Source: an uncultured Lachnospiraceae bacterium
Lineage (GTDB): Bacteria > Bacillota > Clostridia > Lachnospirales > Lachnospiraceae
DNA: 64,000 bases
NCBI GenBank assembly: GCA_949949005.1
Contig: CATLHM010000008.1
Coordinates: 62,001-126,000, forward strand
Direction of reading: 5' to 3'
Position 1 is the first letter of the stretch, and every line of letters begins with the position of its first letter. The notes below the pieces were generated by a model. That model saw only the letters and a list, made by a program, of their open reading frames with translations, searched no databases and was not told the DNA's origin. The position numbers and the translations under genes were made by a program. This document shows, piece by piece, positions 35,107-43,770 of the stretch.

Positions 35107-36468
35107 ATGATAAGAAAATGGAAAAACGATGAATTTTTTTCTCAGATTTTTAAGCTTCTGCTGCCTATTGTGCTGCAGAACCTGCTCAGCGCGGCGGTGA
35201 GCTCCGCGGATGTGGTCATGCTCAATTATGTAGGCCAGTCCTCCATCTCCGCCGTTTCCCTGGCCTCCCAGTACGCCAGCGTCCTGTTTATGGTCTACTA
35301 TGGCCTGGGTACAGGGGCTACTATCCTTTGCGCACAATACTTCGGCAAGAAGGATATGCGGGCCATTGAGATCGTGGAGGGAATCGCCCTGCGCTTTTCC
35401 ATGCTGATCTCTGTGGCTTTTGCGGCTTTCGCCCTCCTTGCCCCGGAGCTGATGATGAAGCTTTTCACCAACGATCCCGAGCTGGTCACCATCGGCAGCT
35501 CTTACCTGCGCCTTGTGAGCGTCAGCTATCTGTGCTGGGGCATCACCGAGGTTTATCTTGCCGTGCTGCGCAGCGTGGGAAGAGTGGTGATCAGCACGGC
35601 GTTAAACACCCTGGCCTTTACCCTGAATATCCTTCTGAATGCGGTATTCATTTTCGGCCTTTTCGGCGCACCCAAAATGGGGGCTCCGGGCGTGGCGCTT
35701 GCCACCTCCATCTCCCGGGTAATCGAGCTGGCCTGCTGCTTTGCGGTATCTGCCCTCAGTAAGGATGTGAAGCTTCGGCTGTCCATGCTTTTTTACAGAA
35801 ATAAAGTCCTCTTTACGGATTTCCTCAAGCTCTCCCTCCCGGCTCTCGGCAACGACGTAGCCTGGGGCGTGGCCTTTTCCATGTACTCCGTGATCATCGG
35901 CCATCTGGGCTCCGACGCCGTGGCCGCCAATTCCTTTGTGGTGGTAGCCCGCAACTTCGGCACCGTCTTAGCCTTCGGCCTTGCCAGCGCAGGCGGGATT
36001 CTGCTTGGAAATATCATGGGGGAGAACAGGCTGGAGGACGCAAGAAAAGGGGCCAGAAAACTCCTTCGGCTCACCGTGGTCAGCGGCGCCATCGGAGGGC
36101 TGATCATCCTGGCCGCAACTCCCCTTATCCTGAAATACGCGGCTCTCACCGAGACTGCCATGCACTATCTGAAATATATGCTTCTGATCAACACCTATTA
36201 TGTCATGGGCGCTGCGGTCAACACCACCCTCATCGCCGGTGTGTTCCGGGCGGGAGGGGATACCCGCTTCGGCTTTATCTGCGACGTCATCGACATGTGG
36301 GTCTACGCCGTGCCATTAGGCTTTTTGACCGCTTTCGTGCTGCGGCTTCCCGTCATGTGGGTGTATTTCCTTCTGTGTACCGACGAGTTTGTGAAATGGC
36401 CCTGGGTCATCGGCCGATACCGGAGCGGAAAGTGGTTACATAATATTACCAGGGATAACATTGAATAA
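35107..36468 (+). CDS. MATE-family exporter, second copy
   Basis: 453 residues, about twelve helices. N-terminal IFKLLLPIVLQNLLSAAVSSADVVM with the family motif in helix 1-2 (ADVVMLNYVGQSSISAV), mid-protein ITEVYLAVLRSVGR and second half FVVVARNFGTVLAFGLA. AGGGGAG lies 6 nt before the ATG. Only distantly similar to the MATE protein at 29.4 kb, so the two are not a recent duplication. It sits alone; substrate is unknown. Confidence 0.9.
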   Translation: MIRKWKNDEFFSQIFKLLLPIVLQNLLSAAVSSADVVMLNYVGQSSISAVSLASQYASVLFMVYYGLGTGATILCAQYFGKKDMRAIEIVEGIALRFSMLISVAFAAFALLAPELMMKLFTNDPELVTIGSSYLRLVSVSYLCWGITEVYLAVLRSVGRVVISTALNTLAFTLNILLNAVFIFGLFGAPKMGAPGVALATSISRVIELACCFAVSALSKDVKLRLSMLFYRNKVLFTDFLKLSLPALGNDVAWGVAFSMYSVIIGHLGSDAVAANSFVVVARNFGTVLAFGLASAGGILLGNIMGENRLEDARKGARKLLRLTVVSGAIGGLIILAATPLILKYAALTETAMHYLKYMLLINTYYVMGAAVNTTLIAGVFRAGGDTRFGFICDVIDMWVYAVPLGFLTAFVLRLPVMWVYFLLCTDEFVKWPWVIGRYRSGKWLHNITRDNIE

Positions 36469-36498
36469 AAACGAGCGCCCGCCGGGTGCGCTGAAAAG

Positions 36499-36530
36499 AA
36501 GGATGTCTGCAGGCTGCAGCATCCTTTTCT
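36499..36530. terminator. bidirectional terminator between MATE and birA
   Basis: Stem AAGGATG/CATCCTT extended by CTGC/GCAG with a bulged T, preceded by AAAAG and followed by TTTCTT. It lies 30 bp after the MATE stop and 24 bp before the convergent birA stop. Confidence 0.75.
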
Positions 36531-36553
36531 TACGTAATTTCTATTCTGTAGTT

Positions 36554-37585
36554 TTACTCCGGCCTGATGCTGATCTCCCCGCTGGAAAGATACTCCACGG
36601 TGCCGTCGTCATACTGTACCTTCAAATGGCAGTCGTCGTCAATCCCCAACACAAGGGCGTACTCCCGCTCCGGCCCCGGCTCCTTACTCCGGCTTTGGGA
36701 GTCCGTTTGGTCTTGCCTGCCGCCAGGAATCAGGATGCGGACGCGCTTTCCGATCACAAAGCAGCGCCTGCGGTATTCCTCCAGATAATCGCGGGAGGGA
36801 AAGGTTCTGTAATATTCCATGAAATTTTTGAGAAATTCCGCCGCTAAACGGTTGCGCATATTTTCTTTTGGCGCAGGGCTGGCAAAAACCGCTCCCGCCA
36901 CGTCCTTTACTTCCTCCGGGAATCCTCCCTCGGGCTCATAGACATTGATTCCGATTCCCACTACCACATATTCCAGCCTTCCTTCCTCCAAAGAGGAGGA
37001 ACCTTCCGTCAAAATGCCCGAAATCTTTTTGCCCCGCATCCGGACGTCGTTCACCCATTTGATCTCCGACTCCTCCCCCGATACCGCCTCCACGGCCCTG
37101 GCCGCAGCCGCGGCAGTCAGGGTGGTCAGCATGGCCGCCTCCTGGGGCGCCGCGTCCGGGTGAAGGAGAAGGCTCATATAAATCCCCGTCCCCTCCGGGG
37201 AGTAAAAGCTGCGGCCCCTGCGCCCTCTTCCGGCGCTCTGTTCCTCCGCAAGCAGCACCATATCCCGTCTCTCGCCGTCGGCGGCATATTGTTTGAGTAC
37301 ATTGTTGGTGGAGTCCACCTGCTTTTCCACCTGGATATGCAGGGAGATCCCGTACTTTGTAAGCTCCTGTCCGATAAAAGCCGCCGAGAGCACGTCAGGC
37401 GCTTTTCGCAGCACATAGCCTCTGTTATTCACTGCCTCTATGGCATACCCTTCCTTTTGGAGCGTCTTTACCGCCTTCCACACCCCTGCCCGGGACACGG
37501 AAAGCATTCCCGCAATTTCCTCCCCGGAAAAGAATTCTTCCCGGTGGTTTTCCAGTAATAACAATACCTGTTCTTTGATGGTCAT
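36554..37585 (-). CDS. birA: bifunctional biotin-protein ligase / biotin operon repressor BirA
   Basis: Attaches biotin to acetyl-CoA carboxylase and, with bound biotinyl-AMP, represses biotin genes. 343 residues: N-terminal winged helix (SGEEIAGMLSVSRAGVWKAV), catalytic domain with the biotin motif EEQSAGRGRRGRSFYSP and KWVNDVRMRGKKISGIL, C-terminal SH3-like domain. A hydrophilic insert around GGRQDQTDSQSRSK lies between catalytic and C-terminal domains. ATG 37583-37585 follows a purine-rich run. The upstream gene begins 61 bp away. Confidence 0.95.
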   Translation of the reverse strand: MTIKEQVLLLLENHREEFFSGEEIAGMLSVSRAGVWKAVKTLQKEGYAIEAVNNRGYVLRKAPDVLSAAFIGQELTKYGISLHIQVEKQVDSTNNVLKQYAADGERRDMVLLAEEQSAGRGRRGRSFYSPEGTGIYMSLLLHPDAAPQEAAMLTTLTAAAAARAVEAVSGEESEIKWVNDVRMRGKKISGILTEGSSSLEEGRLEYVVVGIGINVYEPEGGFPEEVKDVAGAVFASPAPKENMRNRLAAEFLKNFMEYYRTFPSRDYLEEYRRRCFVIGKRVRILIPGGRQDQTDSQSRSKEPGPEREYALVLGIDDDCHLKVQYDDGTVEYLSSGEISIRPE

Positions 37586-37645
37586 ACTCTTTCTTTCCTG
37601 TAAGCTGAAAAGAAATGCCTCCCTGTCACAGAAGCATTTCCCCAA

Positions 37646-38089
37646 TTACAAAAGCTTTTCCTCAATAATCCTCGAGGCCTCCGCTACCAGCCTGCTGCAA
37701 GGCCTGGAAGCATAGTACTCCTTGGTTCTCGCAGAGGGCTTGGCGCTCTCCTCTCTTCCTTCAATTCCAAGCAGCTCCCGGCAGATAATGGAATTGTTTT
37801 TCTCCTTAAACTGATCCGCCATCTCTCTCACAAGAAGATAAATTCTCTCCTTGCCTTCCTCATTTTCAGGATCCGTATTTCCTTCCTTTAAGCCCGCCAA
37901 AAGCGCCATGGCGGACACCACGCCGCATATTTCCCGCATCCTGCCTACGCCGCCGCCCATAGGGCTTGCCAGCTTCAGAGCAGTCTGCCTGTCCATACCA
38001 AACAAATCCGCATAAGTGGCAAACACCGACTGGGCGCAGGTATAGCCTGACTCAAAGGTGGCAACGGCCTGTTCTACCCGGCTCTCCAT
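37646..38089 (-). CDS. C_GCAxxG_C_C family protein (putative redox-active)
   Basis: 147 residues. The N-terminal ESGYTCAQSVF holds the first Cys, followed by SPMGGGVGRMREICGVVSAM with the second, and later IICRELLG and RPCSRLVAEA, giving the family pattern of conserved Cys residues. Function is not established; a redox or metal role has been proposed from the Cys pattern. ATG 38087-38089 overlaps the stop of the SEC-C gene (TGATG), so translation is coupled. AGAAGGG precedes it. Confidence 0.85.
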   Translation of the reverse strand: MESRVEQAVATFESGYTCAQSVFATYADLFGMDRQTALKLASPMGGGVGRMREICGVVSAMALLAGLKEGNTDPENEEGKERIYLLVREMADQFKEKNNSIICRELLGIEGREESAKPSARTKEYYASRPCSRLVAEASRIIEEKLL

Positions 38090-38595
38090 CAGCCCTTCTT
38101 TCCACAGCACTTTTTGTATTTCTTACCGCTTCCGCAGGGACAGGGATCGTTGGGATATACCTTGTCCGGTTTCACGATGGTGGTGGAGGATTTCTGCTCC
38201 CTGTAGAGCGCCTTGCGCTTGTCCTCGTCAAATATAGGCTCCCACTCTGGCAGCTCATAAAGCCAGTCCGCCCCGGCCGCCACCATATTTTTGTACAGAA
38301 GCTCCTTTTCAAAGGCAAGACTTACCTGGGTCTCCTCCTCCATCTCCTCAATGGGGTTGGCTTCCTTTAAGCTGTCATTGATGCCGTCCAGAAAGCCTGT
38401 CATGGTCATAATATCCACACCGTATTTTTCTGCCAGCTCTCTGACCGTACCCTTCACCTCTTCATCCGGATTCGTCAAAAGCTGTGCGTAAATTTCTTTT
38501 TCCTTTTGGAAATAATCGTCCCAGAGCCTTTGCAGATCTCCTTTATTGGCTGTCTGTGAATAGGCCGTTTCACGCCATTTTTTTAGCAGTTCCAT
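38089..38595 (-). CDS. SEC-C zinc-motif protein
   Basis: 168 residues. The C-terminal [16 protein letters not shown] is the SEC-C zinc-binding motif also found at the end of SecA. The N-terminal 130 residues are helical and acidic; they contain a repeated EEMEEE-type stretch and are not assigned. GGGAGG lies 6 nt before the ATG. Promoter 38721-38749 is 125 bp upstream, and the C_GCAxxG_C_C gene is coupled downstream. A protein-interaction role is plausible for the zinc motif. Confidence 0.85.
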   Translation of the reverse strand: MELLKKWRETAYSQTANKGDLQRLWDDYFQKEKEIYAQLLTNPDEEVKGTVRELAEKYGVDIMTMTGFLDGINDSLKEANPIEEMEEETQVSLAFEKELLYKNMVAAGADWLYELPEWEPIFDEDKRKALYREQKSSTTIVKPDKVYPNDPCPCGSGKKYKKCCGKKG

Positions 38596-38720
38596 TTGTC
38601 TTTCCTCCCTGTCGTTCCAGATATTGTATCACAGCCTCTCTCCCGCTCCGCTCTCCGGCATTCATTTTCAGGTATCCGATACCCGGTATTTTCGGGGAGG
38701 CGGCTGTAAACCCTGTCCTC

Positions 38721-38749
38721 AGTATACCTTATATTGAAAAAAAAGTAAA
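38721..38749 (-). promoter_or_regulatory. promoter of the SEC-C gene
   Basis: Minus strand: -35 TTTACT (38744-38749), 17-bp T-rich spacer, -10 TATACT (38721-38726). A perfect 9-bp hairpin GCGGTTCCC/GGGAACCGC lies further upstream at 38829-38850. Confidence 0.55.
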
Positions 38750-38886
38750 ATTTTTTTATCCGGAATGTATAACAGAAATTTGACGGGTAATAATACTAAT
38801 AGTCAATGGAACCCCCTCCTTTGATCAGGCGGTTCCCGGCAGGGAACCGCTGGTACCTATGATAAAAGAAATACTTATCCTCCCCT

Positions 38887-38930
38887 AAAAAAGCCCTCAG
38901 AACTGGCAAAGCGCGGTTTTGGGGGTTTTT
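38887..38930. terminator. bidirectional terminator after the PIN toxin-antitoxin unit
   Basis: About a 10-bp stem (38894-38903 with 38916-38925, two G-U type pairs) preceded by AAAAAA and followed by TTTTT. On the minus strand it would stop transcripts from the PIN unit ending at 39044. A closely similar structure lies at 50038-50081. Confidence 0.75.
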
Positions 38931-39043
38931 GCTGTGTTTACAGGATTTAAAACGGGATTTTTTTGTGCCAGGTGTTGATTTCATTAATATTTCTACAAAA
39001 AAACACACCTAAAAACTGTATTTAAGTGTGTTTTTTAATCCTC

Positions 39044-39229
39044 TTATACTTTCATGAGCTTCCGTTTTTTCATGATCTCCAGAAGGTCTGCAGCCCCGGC
39101 TCTCGTGTCTGCCACAATCTCAGCCGGTGTCATATGCTCGTACCTTGCCGCATTATATGCGCGTATCTTCCTTATATCCTCCAGGTCAAAGCGTTCACTG
39201 ATCTCCGGTTCCTTTATCATCACTGTCAT
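39044..39229 (-). CDS. small putative antitoxin downstream of a PIN toxin
   Basis: 61 residues, charged, probably helical (MTVMIKEPEISERFDLEDIR; C-term LLEIMKKRKLMKV). It overlaps the end of the PIN gene by 35 bp in another frame. Size, overlap and partner suggest an antitoxin in a reversed (toxin first) toxin-antitoxin order. I do not recognise a named antitoxin family or DNA-binding motif; assignment rests on context. Confidence 0.65.
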   Translation of the reverse strand: MTVMIKEPEISERFDLEDIRKIRAYNAARYEHMTPAEIVADTRAGAADLLEIMKKRKLMKV

Positions 39230-39710
39230 AGTCCTCGTCCTCCTCTCCCAATAACGCAGATGGCGGGTATATCATCAAGTCCTTATATCCCTCATATGTG
39301 GTGATGGCCTTTATCCCACGGATAGTCTTTACATTCACGATATGCTTAAAATTCCATGAGATAATGAAATCGCATCCTGCAAGGATTGCCGCCGCTATAT
39401 GGCGGCAGTCATCATAGCTTTTCCTCTTTAAAAATCCAAAGTCGATGAATTTCTCAGCCAACTCCACCGTTCCTTCGTCTGTCTCAATTATATTATACTC
39501 TATCCGGTCTAAATAATCCAACAGAGTTTTCCGTTTCTCCCCGCTGCATTTGTTGATCTCATAGACCACAACATCAGAAATGTATATCTCATACAGGTCT
39601 TTTTTTAAAAGCTCCCATACCTCCTGCGTCTCCTTCATCTGCTCCGGCGCATCCTTCTGGTCAAGGTAGCTGATCACGGATGTATCCAGATATATTTTTA
39701 TCTTATTCAT
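39195..39710 (-). CDS. PIN-domain putative ribonuclease toxin
   Basis: 171 residues. First strand IKIYLDTSVISYL places the catalytic Asp at residue 9; further acidic residues occur in VVVYEINK and near YDDCRHIAAAILAGCDFIIS (about residue 98-115), the pattern of PIN RNases. The C-terminal tail is acidic (GEEDEDYDSDD). GGAAAGGAGG precedes the ATG by 7 nt. It is paired with the overlapping 61-residue gene. RNA target unknown. Confidence 0.82.
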   Translation of the reverse strand: MNKIKIYLDTSVISYLDQKDAPEQMKETQEVWELLKKDLYEIYISDVVVYEINKCSGEKRKTLLDYLDRIEYNIIETDEGTVELAEKFIDFGFLKRKSYDDCRHIAAAILAGCDFIISWNFKHIVNVKTIRGIKAITTYEGYKDLMIYPPSALLGEEDEDYDSDDKGTGDQ

Positions 39711-40073
39711 AAGGATTTCCTCCTTTCCCCTTTCGTATACCCTGTTATAAGCATAGCATATTTTCTCTCATATTTCTATAGCAAAATATCGGTTTATCGT
39801 TTCATCTTTATTATGCTTTCCAGCCGGTTTTTTTCACTTTTTCCGCATCTGCTTCCGTTCTGAATCTATCTCATAAAAAGCAGTCTGCATAGGTGGATAC
39901 GTCAATGCTGTTATATCCCGAAATGAATTGATGCGTCTTGCTCTGTGCTATGCCTCAGTCCATTTTGAGTTTATCCCGGAAGTCGAAAAACAGGAAACCC
40001 GGCTTCTTTTTCATGTACGGCAAAAAGAAAGCCCTTCCCCCATAAAGAGAGAAAGGCATTACGGGGATCGGGT
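39711..40073. other. gene-free stretch upstream of the PIN unit
   Basis: About 360 bp. The part next to the PIN gene is AT-rich and probably holds its promoter, though I cannot place -35 and -10 with confidence. The rest has short open frames on both strands without ribosome binding sites; it may be more gene debris. Confidence 0.4.
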
Positions 40074-40420
40074 TTACCGCTCCCCTTTCCCCTCCTCCTC
40101 TTTTTTCCGTTTCACTGCCAGTGCGCCTGCTACGCCCGCAGCTATAATGATAACGATAATAGCTATGGCAGGCAGCAATGTGCCGGAGCCTTTCCTTTCC
40201 CCGGCAGTTTCCGGCCCCGGCGGTTCATATCCACGTTGATGGTGTTTCCTTCCTGCGCCTTTTCTTCCTCGGCACGTATTACGTCCCAGCCGATCTGCCG
40301 GCCCTGCCATTTCTGTGTATATAAAATAATAACGGGTAAAAAGGGCGTACCTATGCTGCTTACTAACAGATTGTACGCTTTACCCATCTTTTTGCAACCC
40401 CTTTTTCGTAATTTTTTCAT
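40074..40420 (-). pseudogene. remnant of a membrane-anchored surface protein
   Basis: Two minus-strand frames complement each other. One starts with MKKLRKRG and includes GRQIGWDVIRAEEEKAQEG and NTINVDMN, like repeat modules of Firmicute surface proteins. The other gives YEPPGPETAGERKGSG, a membrane helix (LLPAIAIIVIIIAAGVAGAL) and a KRKKEEEG tail. Joined, they look like N- and C-terminal ends of one secreted protein with the middle deleted and the frame broken near 40232. Function inferred from the anchor only. Confidence 0.55.
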
Positions 40421-40547
40421 ACTGCGGATCCGCTGTGCATCCGTAGTTATGCCCTATTTTACGTCATTTCTTCCGTCAAGTCCACTCTCCAAGCGGATAG
40501 TCTGGGGTATTTTTTCGTTTTTTTACATTGTGCCTCATACAAAAGAA

Positions 40548-40571
40548 GGAGCGTGATAAAAGCCACGCTCC
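40548..40571 (-). terminator. intrinsic terminator after the small frameshifted gene
   Basis: Stem GGAGCGTG/CACGCTCC (8 bp), 8-nt loop, followed on the minus strand by TTCTTTT. It lies 20 bp after the stop of the broken gene at 40592. Confidence 0.75.
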
Positions 40572-40591
40572 TCTAAAAAAAATAATTCATT

Positions 40592-40782
40592 CTACTCTTC
40601 GATCTTGTCCAGCTCTGCAAGATTAACGCCTGCCGTTGATAAAATAACTTTTAATTCGATATACCGCTTATACATTAATTCGTATGTTTCATGATCCTTA
40701 TTTTTTTCGCTGACATCATCCAGTCTTGCAATCTTGAAAAATCAACTACAGAATCTCTTATAATATCTGACATACCTGGCAT
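40592..40782 (-). pseudogene. small gene with one frameshift
   Basis: AGGAGGTG precedes ATG 40780-40782 (MPGMSDIIRDSVVDFSRLQ). That frame soon stops, while the next frame continues with KIARLDDVSEKNKDHETYEL and MYKRYIELKVILSTAGVNL to a stop at 40592. A single-base change near 40730 would restore a protein of about 63 residues. Family not recognised. It follows the next small gene by 13 bp and has an intact terminator. Confidence 0.65.
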
Positions 40783-40794
40783 GAAAATCACCTC

Positions 40795-40953
40795 CTATGA
40801 TTCAATATTCTTCGGTGAATAATGCCTGTTGTGCGTCTTCGCAAGGTTCATTTGCAGTACCCCCTCATCGTTCGTCGCCTCTGATACCGCTTTCAAAGAT
40901 TCCCTGATAACATCCACTTTTTCCCCTACGCCCAGCATTGCAATTTCTGTCAA
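40795..40953 (-). CDS. small hypothetical protein, possibly a truncated gene
   Basis: About 52 residues from TTG 40951-40953 (AGGGG upstream): TEIAMLGVGEKVDVIRESLK then AVSEATNDEGVLQMNLAKTH. The stop (40795) adjoins the ribosome binding site of the next small gene. The upstream end collides with acetyltransferase debris, so the N-terminus may be lost. No family recognised. Confidence 0.45.
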   Translation of the reverse strand: MTEIAMLGVGEKVDVIRESLKAVSEATNDEGVLQMNLAKTHNRHYSPKNIES

Positions 40954-40971
40954 GAGGCCCCTTTTCTTTCA

Positions 40972-41190
40972 CTATCCGCTCAAGTTTGCACAAAAAGGCT
41001 TCCGTTGCAAATCCAAGCGTGGAGTCGTTTTTTCCAAAATAAGCGAAAATGAATCTTCCATGTTTAATACCTGATGTATCTTTGCAGCCAGTTCTTCCGT
41101 CCAGCAACCGTTTTCCTGTCCGTTATAATAGGAAACGTATAAGGGTAAAACAGTTTTGATATCCGAAGCTGTCATTTCTCGATTTTTCAT
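40972..41190 (-). pseudogene. degenerate GNAT acetyltransferase fragment
   Basis: MKNREMTASDIKTVLPLYVS and SYYNGQENGCWTEELAAKIH are the start of a GNAT-type acetyltransferase, as is FSLILEK. The frame then breaks; another frame gives FATEAFLCKLERIVKEKG, resembling the later acetyl-CoA region, with the middle deleted. No complete enzyme can be made. Confidence 0.6.
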
Positions 41191-41363
41191 TTCTTCACTT
41201 AAAAATGTGAAAACAAATACGGCAAATCATCCAATCTGTTTGAGCCCCTGTCACCGCTTTCACCATCTGCCATGCAATGCTCTCATCCCGAAGCAGACGG
41301 GAGCATCCTCAAGTTTCACCCACCGGACAGCGTAAAATTCATACTCCTTAAACAATACTCACA

Positions 41364-42125
41364 TCATCCTACAACATACCTCGCCAGCTCTAACGCAATG
41401 TCAAAATGGCCCGCATCGTGCTGGGTGCCTTTGGTCTGCCCTTCTTTCCGCCTTGCATCCCACCTGGGGGCATCAAGCAGATCGCCGCTTGTAAAAAACG
41501 CGTACAGGTTCAGTCCTCTGAAATCACACATTGCCTGCAAAGCGGCGCATTCCATTTCTACTGAAATGCAGCCGTCCGCTTTATGCTTCTCAAAGTTATT
41601 GACGGTTTCCCTATAGAAAGAATCGGTGGTCCATGTTTTTCCTTTCACGTAAGGAATCCCGTTTTCCTCCATAAAAGCGGCGACAATGTCCGCATTCCTG
41701 ACAGTAACATAGTCCGATGCGGGCGCATAATGATAGGAAGTGCCCTCATCCCGGTAAGCTTCTGTCGGCACCATAACTTTCCCGCGTGCAATTTCCTTAT
41801 TCAGACAGCCTGCAGCGCCAAATACGACATATTTGCCCGTCTCTATTTCTGCCAGCGTGTCCTCCACCGTACCCACACAGGCAGGCGCCCCTACATAAGT
41901 TTTGTAAAACGCAAATTTCTTTCCCTTATATTCAATACAATATACCGGCGTATTGCCCGTTGCAAACCAGAAAGATGCAATCTGCTTGCAGTCGTAATTT
42001 TCCAGGACAAACTTTTCAATCACATGGGAAAAGGTCAGAATACACGCATCCACCTGGGGCGCATCCTCCTTGATCTGTGGATTGATGATTGCCGGGGACT
42101 GATTGTCAAAAGCTTCTGTGATCAT
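41364..42125 (-). CDS. nucleoside phosphorylase-family protein, copy 1
   Basis: 253 residues of the PNP/UDP phosphorylase superfamily, which splits nucleosides with phosphate. Signatures: VFGAAGCLNKEIARGKVMVP (phosphate/sugar-binding Gly loop), and CISVEMECAALQAMCDFRGL, the SVEME motif that binds ribose. C-terminal TSGDLLDAP has the Asp region for the base. ATG 42123-42125 has GGAG at 8 nt. About nine of ten residues equal those of the copy at 51.5 kb. It lies between gene remnants; substrate unproven. Confidence 0.88.
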   Translation of the reverse strand: MITEAFDNQSPAIINPQIKEDAPQVDACILTFSHVIEKFVLENYDCKQIASFWFATGNTPVYCIEYKGKKFAFYKTYVGAPACVGTVEDTLAEIETGKYVVFGAAGCLNKEIARGKVMVPTEAYRDEGTSYHYAPASDYVTVRNADIVAAFMEENGIPYVKGKTWTTDSFYRETVNNFEKHKADGCISVEMECAALQAMCDFRGLNLYAFFTSGDLLDAPRWDARRKEGQTKGTQHDAGHFDIALELARYVVG

Positions 42126-42139
42126 ACTTCTTTCTCCTC

Positions 42140-42430
42140 TCATTCCAGTTGTAATGCCTTTTCAATTATGGTCTTATTTTCCGGATGTGGTCTATCCATA
42201 TCCGATAAAATACTGAGTATCATTTCTAACTGTGGAATGACAGCTAAATATTGTCCTCCGAAACCACTTGCAAAAAATACGGGATTTCTAAATCTTTTCC
42301 AATCCACCAGCCTAAGCCATACGGAGTACACTCCGGAAAACCACCGCAAGAATACTCGCAAATACTTTGCTCATAATATTCCTCAGAGAACAGACGCTTT
42401 CCGTTAATCACTCCCTTATTTAACAATAGC
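42140..42430 (-). pseudogene. C-terminal remnant of a beta-lactamase-family serine hydrolase
   Basis: One frame gives LNKGVINGKRLFSEEYYEQS and PYGLGWWIGKDLEIPYF; the adjoining frame continues FASGFGGQYLAVIPQLEMIL and a normal C-terminal end at 42140. The two together match the end of class C beta-lactamase-like proteins (the YGLGWW and GFGGQ parts). The catalytic SxxK half is absent and there is a frameshift near 42270. It ends 15 bp before nucleoside phosphorylase copy 1. Confidence 0.7.
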
Positions 42431-42519
42431 TGTCCTTATCCTGACGCACGGTACGCTGAGCAATGATTTCAGCAGCAGTATCCTTGTTTCAATATAACAT
42501 AACCGAATAATAAAGTCTA

Positions 42520-43770
42520 TCAATTTTCTGACACTTCATGAAGTTCTGCGGGCTTAATCTCGCCATTTAACCTGATACACTCCTGCTCCAGCTTCACATC
42601 ATGTTCCAGCATATAACCGATCAGTTCCTTAAACTCCTCTCTCTCCCGCATGCCCTGCAGCCGTTTCCGGTCATTTTCCGTCAGCCGCCTGCCATAGCTC
42701 TCATAGGTTTTCAGCGTTTCCAAATCCATCTGATAGGGCTGAAATGGAATTCCCGTCTTTTCCCGCAAATCACGGTAAATTTCAAAACCGCCCGCGTCAA
42801 TGTCGCCGAAATGATAGTAATCGGCGTCCGGGCATCTCAAATAGATTTCCTTAAGCAGGGCGCGGCGGATCCCATTGTGGTAACCGCCCAGATAAAGCAG
42901 CAGGGCGTTTTCCTCCTGCCAGCGAAAATAAGTGGTAAGATTCTCCACGGTAATCACCTTTTTCACCCCTGCCACGCTGTAAAACCCTATCCCGGCAATG
43001 TCCTCCCCGGAAAGTCCCATTCCTTGCTTTAATACTGACAAGTCTATCTTTTCTTCTCCCAGAAAAAGCGTTATGTTTCCCTTTAAATAGACATAATTGG
43101 GCGTATGATAAATCCCGTATTCTGCCAGAATTTCGTCCCACTCCGTTCCCTCACAGTTTTCCTTAAACTGTCTGAATACGTGCGCAACCCTGCCTGAAAT
43201 CTTTTCAAATGCCTTGGAGTCCTGGAAACAGCGAATGGAAAACTCCCTGAGATACAACTGTTCTTGATTCTCCTCAACTGCCTGTATGGCAGAGAGCAAT
43301 TGTTTTGTGGAGGCTATATCATTCAAATCCACAAATTCCTTCACGGATTTATGTTCCCCCAGCCGCCCCAGCAGATACATGGCAAAGGCCCGGCAGACAG
43401 GAGCCTGATTTTGCCTGATATATTCTTCCAAAAGCTGTCTGTGTCCGGCAGCCATATCATTTTGGGGTGTGCGGCTTACATAAGCATATGCCTCCTTTAG
43501 CCTGTCCATATTCAGCCGTACCTTCGTGATGATATGCCCTTTGCGCTGGTCCTTCCAGCAGATCCGGAGCAATTGCTTCTCTTCGAGATCTTCCATGAGT
43601 AAGTGAATCTTTTCATACTCCCCGGAGCTCTCGTCAAAGTACGCCGGTACCCCTTTCTTCGTAAACCGGAATTCTATGTGAATATTTCTTCTGTTTTCTC
43701 CCGTGGAAAGCAGGCTGGACTCATAGGTGTCCAAAAGCTTTCCGATCACATACCTGTCATACTGCGCCAT
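42520..43770 (-). CDS. jetD: Wadjet anti-plasmid system nuclease subunit JetD
   Basis: 416 residues of the DUF3322/DUF2220 family. N-terminal DNA-binding half and a C-terminal Toprim-like domain: the catalytic Glu in KKVITVENLTTYFRW (near residue 275) and the Asp pair in YHFGDIDAGGFEI (near 320). In Wadjet complexes JetD cuts circular plasmid DNA that JetABC has loop-extruded. The ATG at 43768-43770 lies 10 nt after GGAG, inside the end of jetC, so translation is coupled. Last gene of the jetABCD operon. Confidence 0.93.
   Translation of the reverse strand: MAQYDRYVIGKLLDTYESSLLSTGENRRNIHIEFRFTKKGVPAYFDESSGEYEKIHLLMEDLEEKQLLRICWKDQRKGHIITKVRLNMDRLKEAYAYVSRTPQNDMAAGHRQLLEEYIRQNQAPVCRAFAMYLLGRLGEHKSVKEFVDLNDIASTKQLLSAIQAVEENQEQLYLREFSIRCFQDSKAFEKISGRVAHVFRQFKENCEGTEWDEILAEYGIYHTPNYVYLKGNITLFLGEEKIDLSVLKQGMGLSGEDIAGIGFYSVAGVKKVITVENLTTYFRWQEENALLLYLGGYHNGIRRALLKEIYLRCPDADYYHFGDIDAGGFEIYRDLREKTGIPFQPYQMDLETLKTYESYGRRLTENDRKRLQGMREREEFKELIGYMLEHDVKLEQECIRLNGEIKPAELHEVSEN

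Noticed and set aside
35107..36468. Second MATE gene as a recent duplicate of the one at 29.4 kb
   Set aside because: The two proteins share only family-level similarity, and flanking sequence is different.
42140..42430. Beta-lactamase-family remnant as the target of the BlaI/BlaR1 pair
   Set aside because: It is more than 20 kb away, lacks the catalytic half and has no BlaI-type operator.
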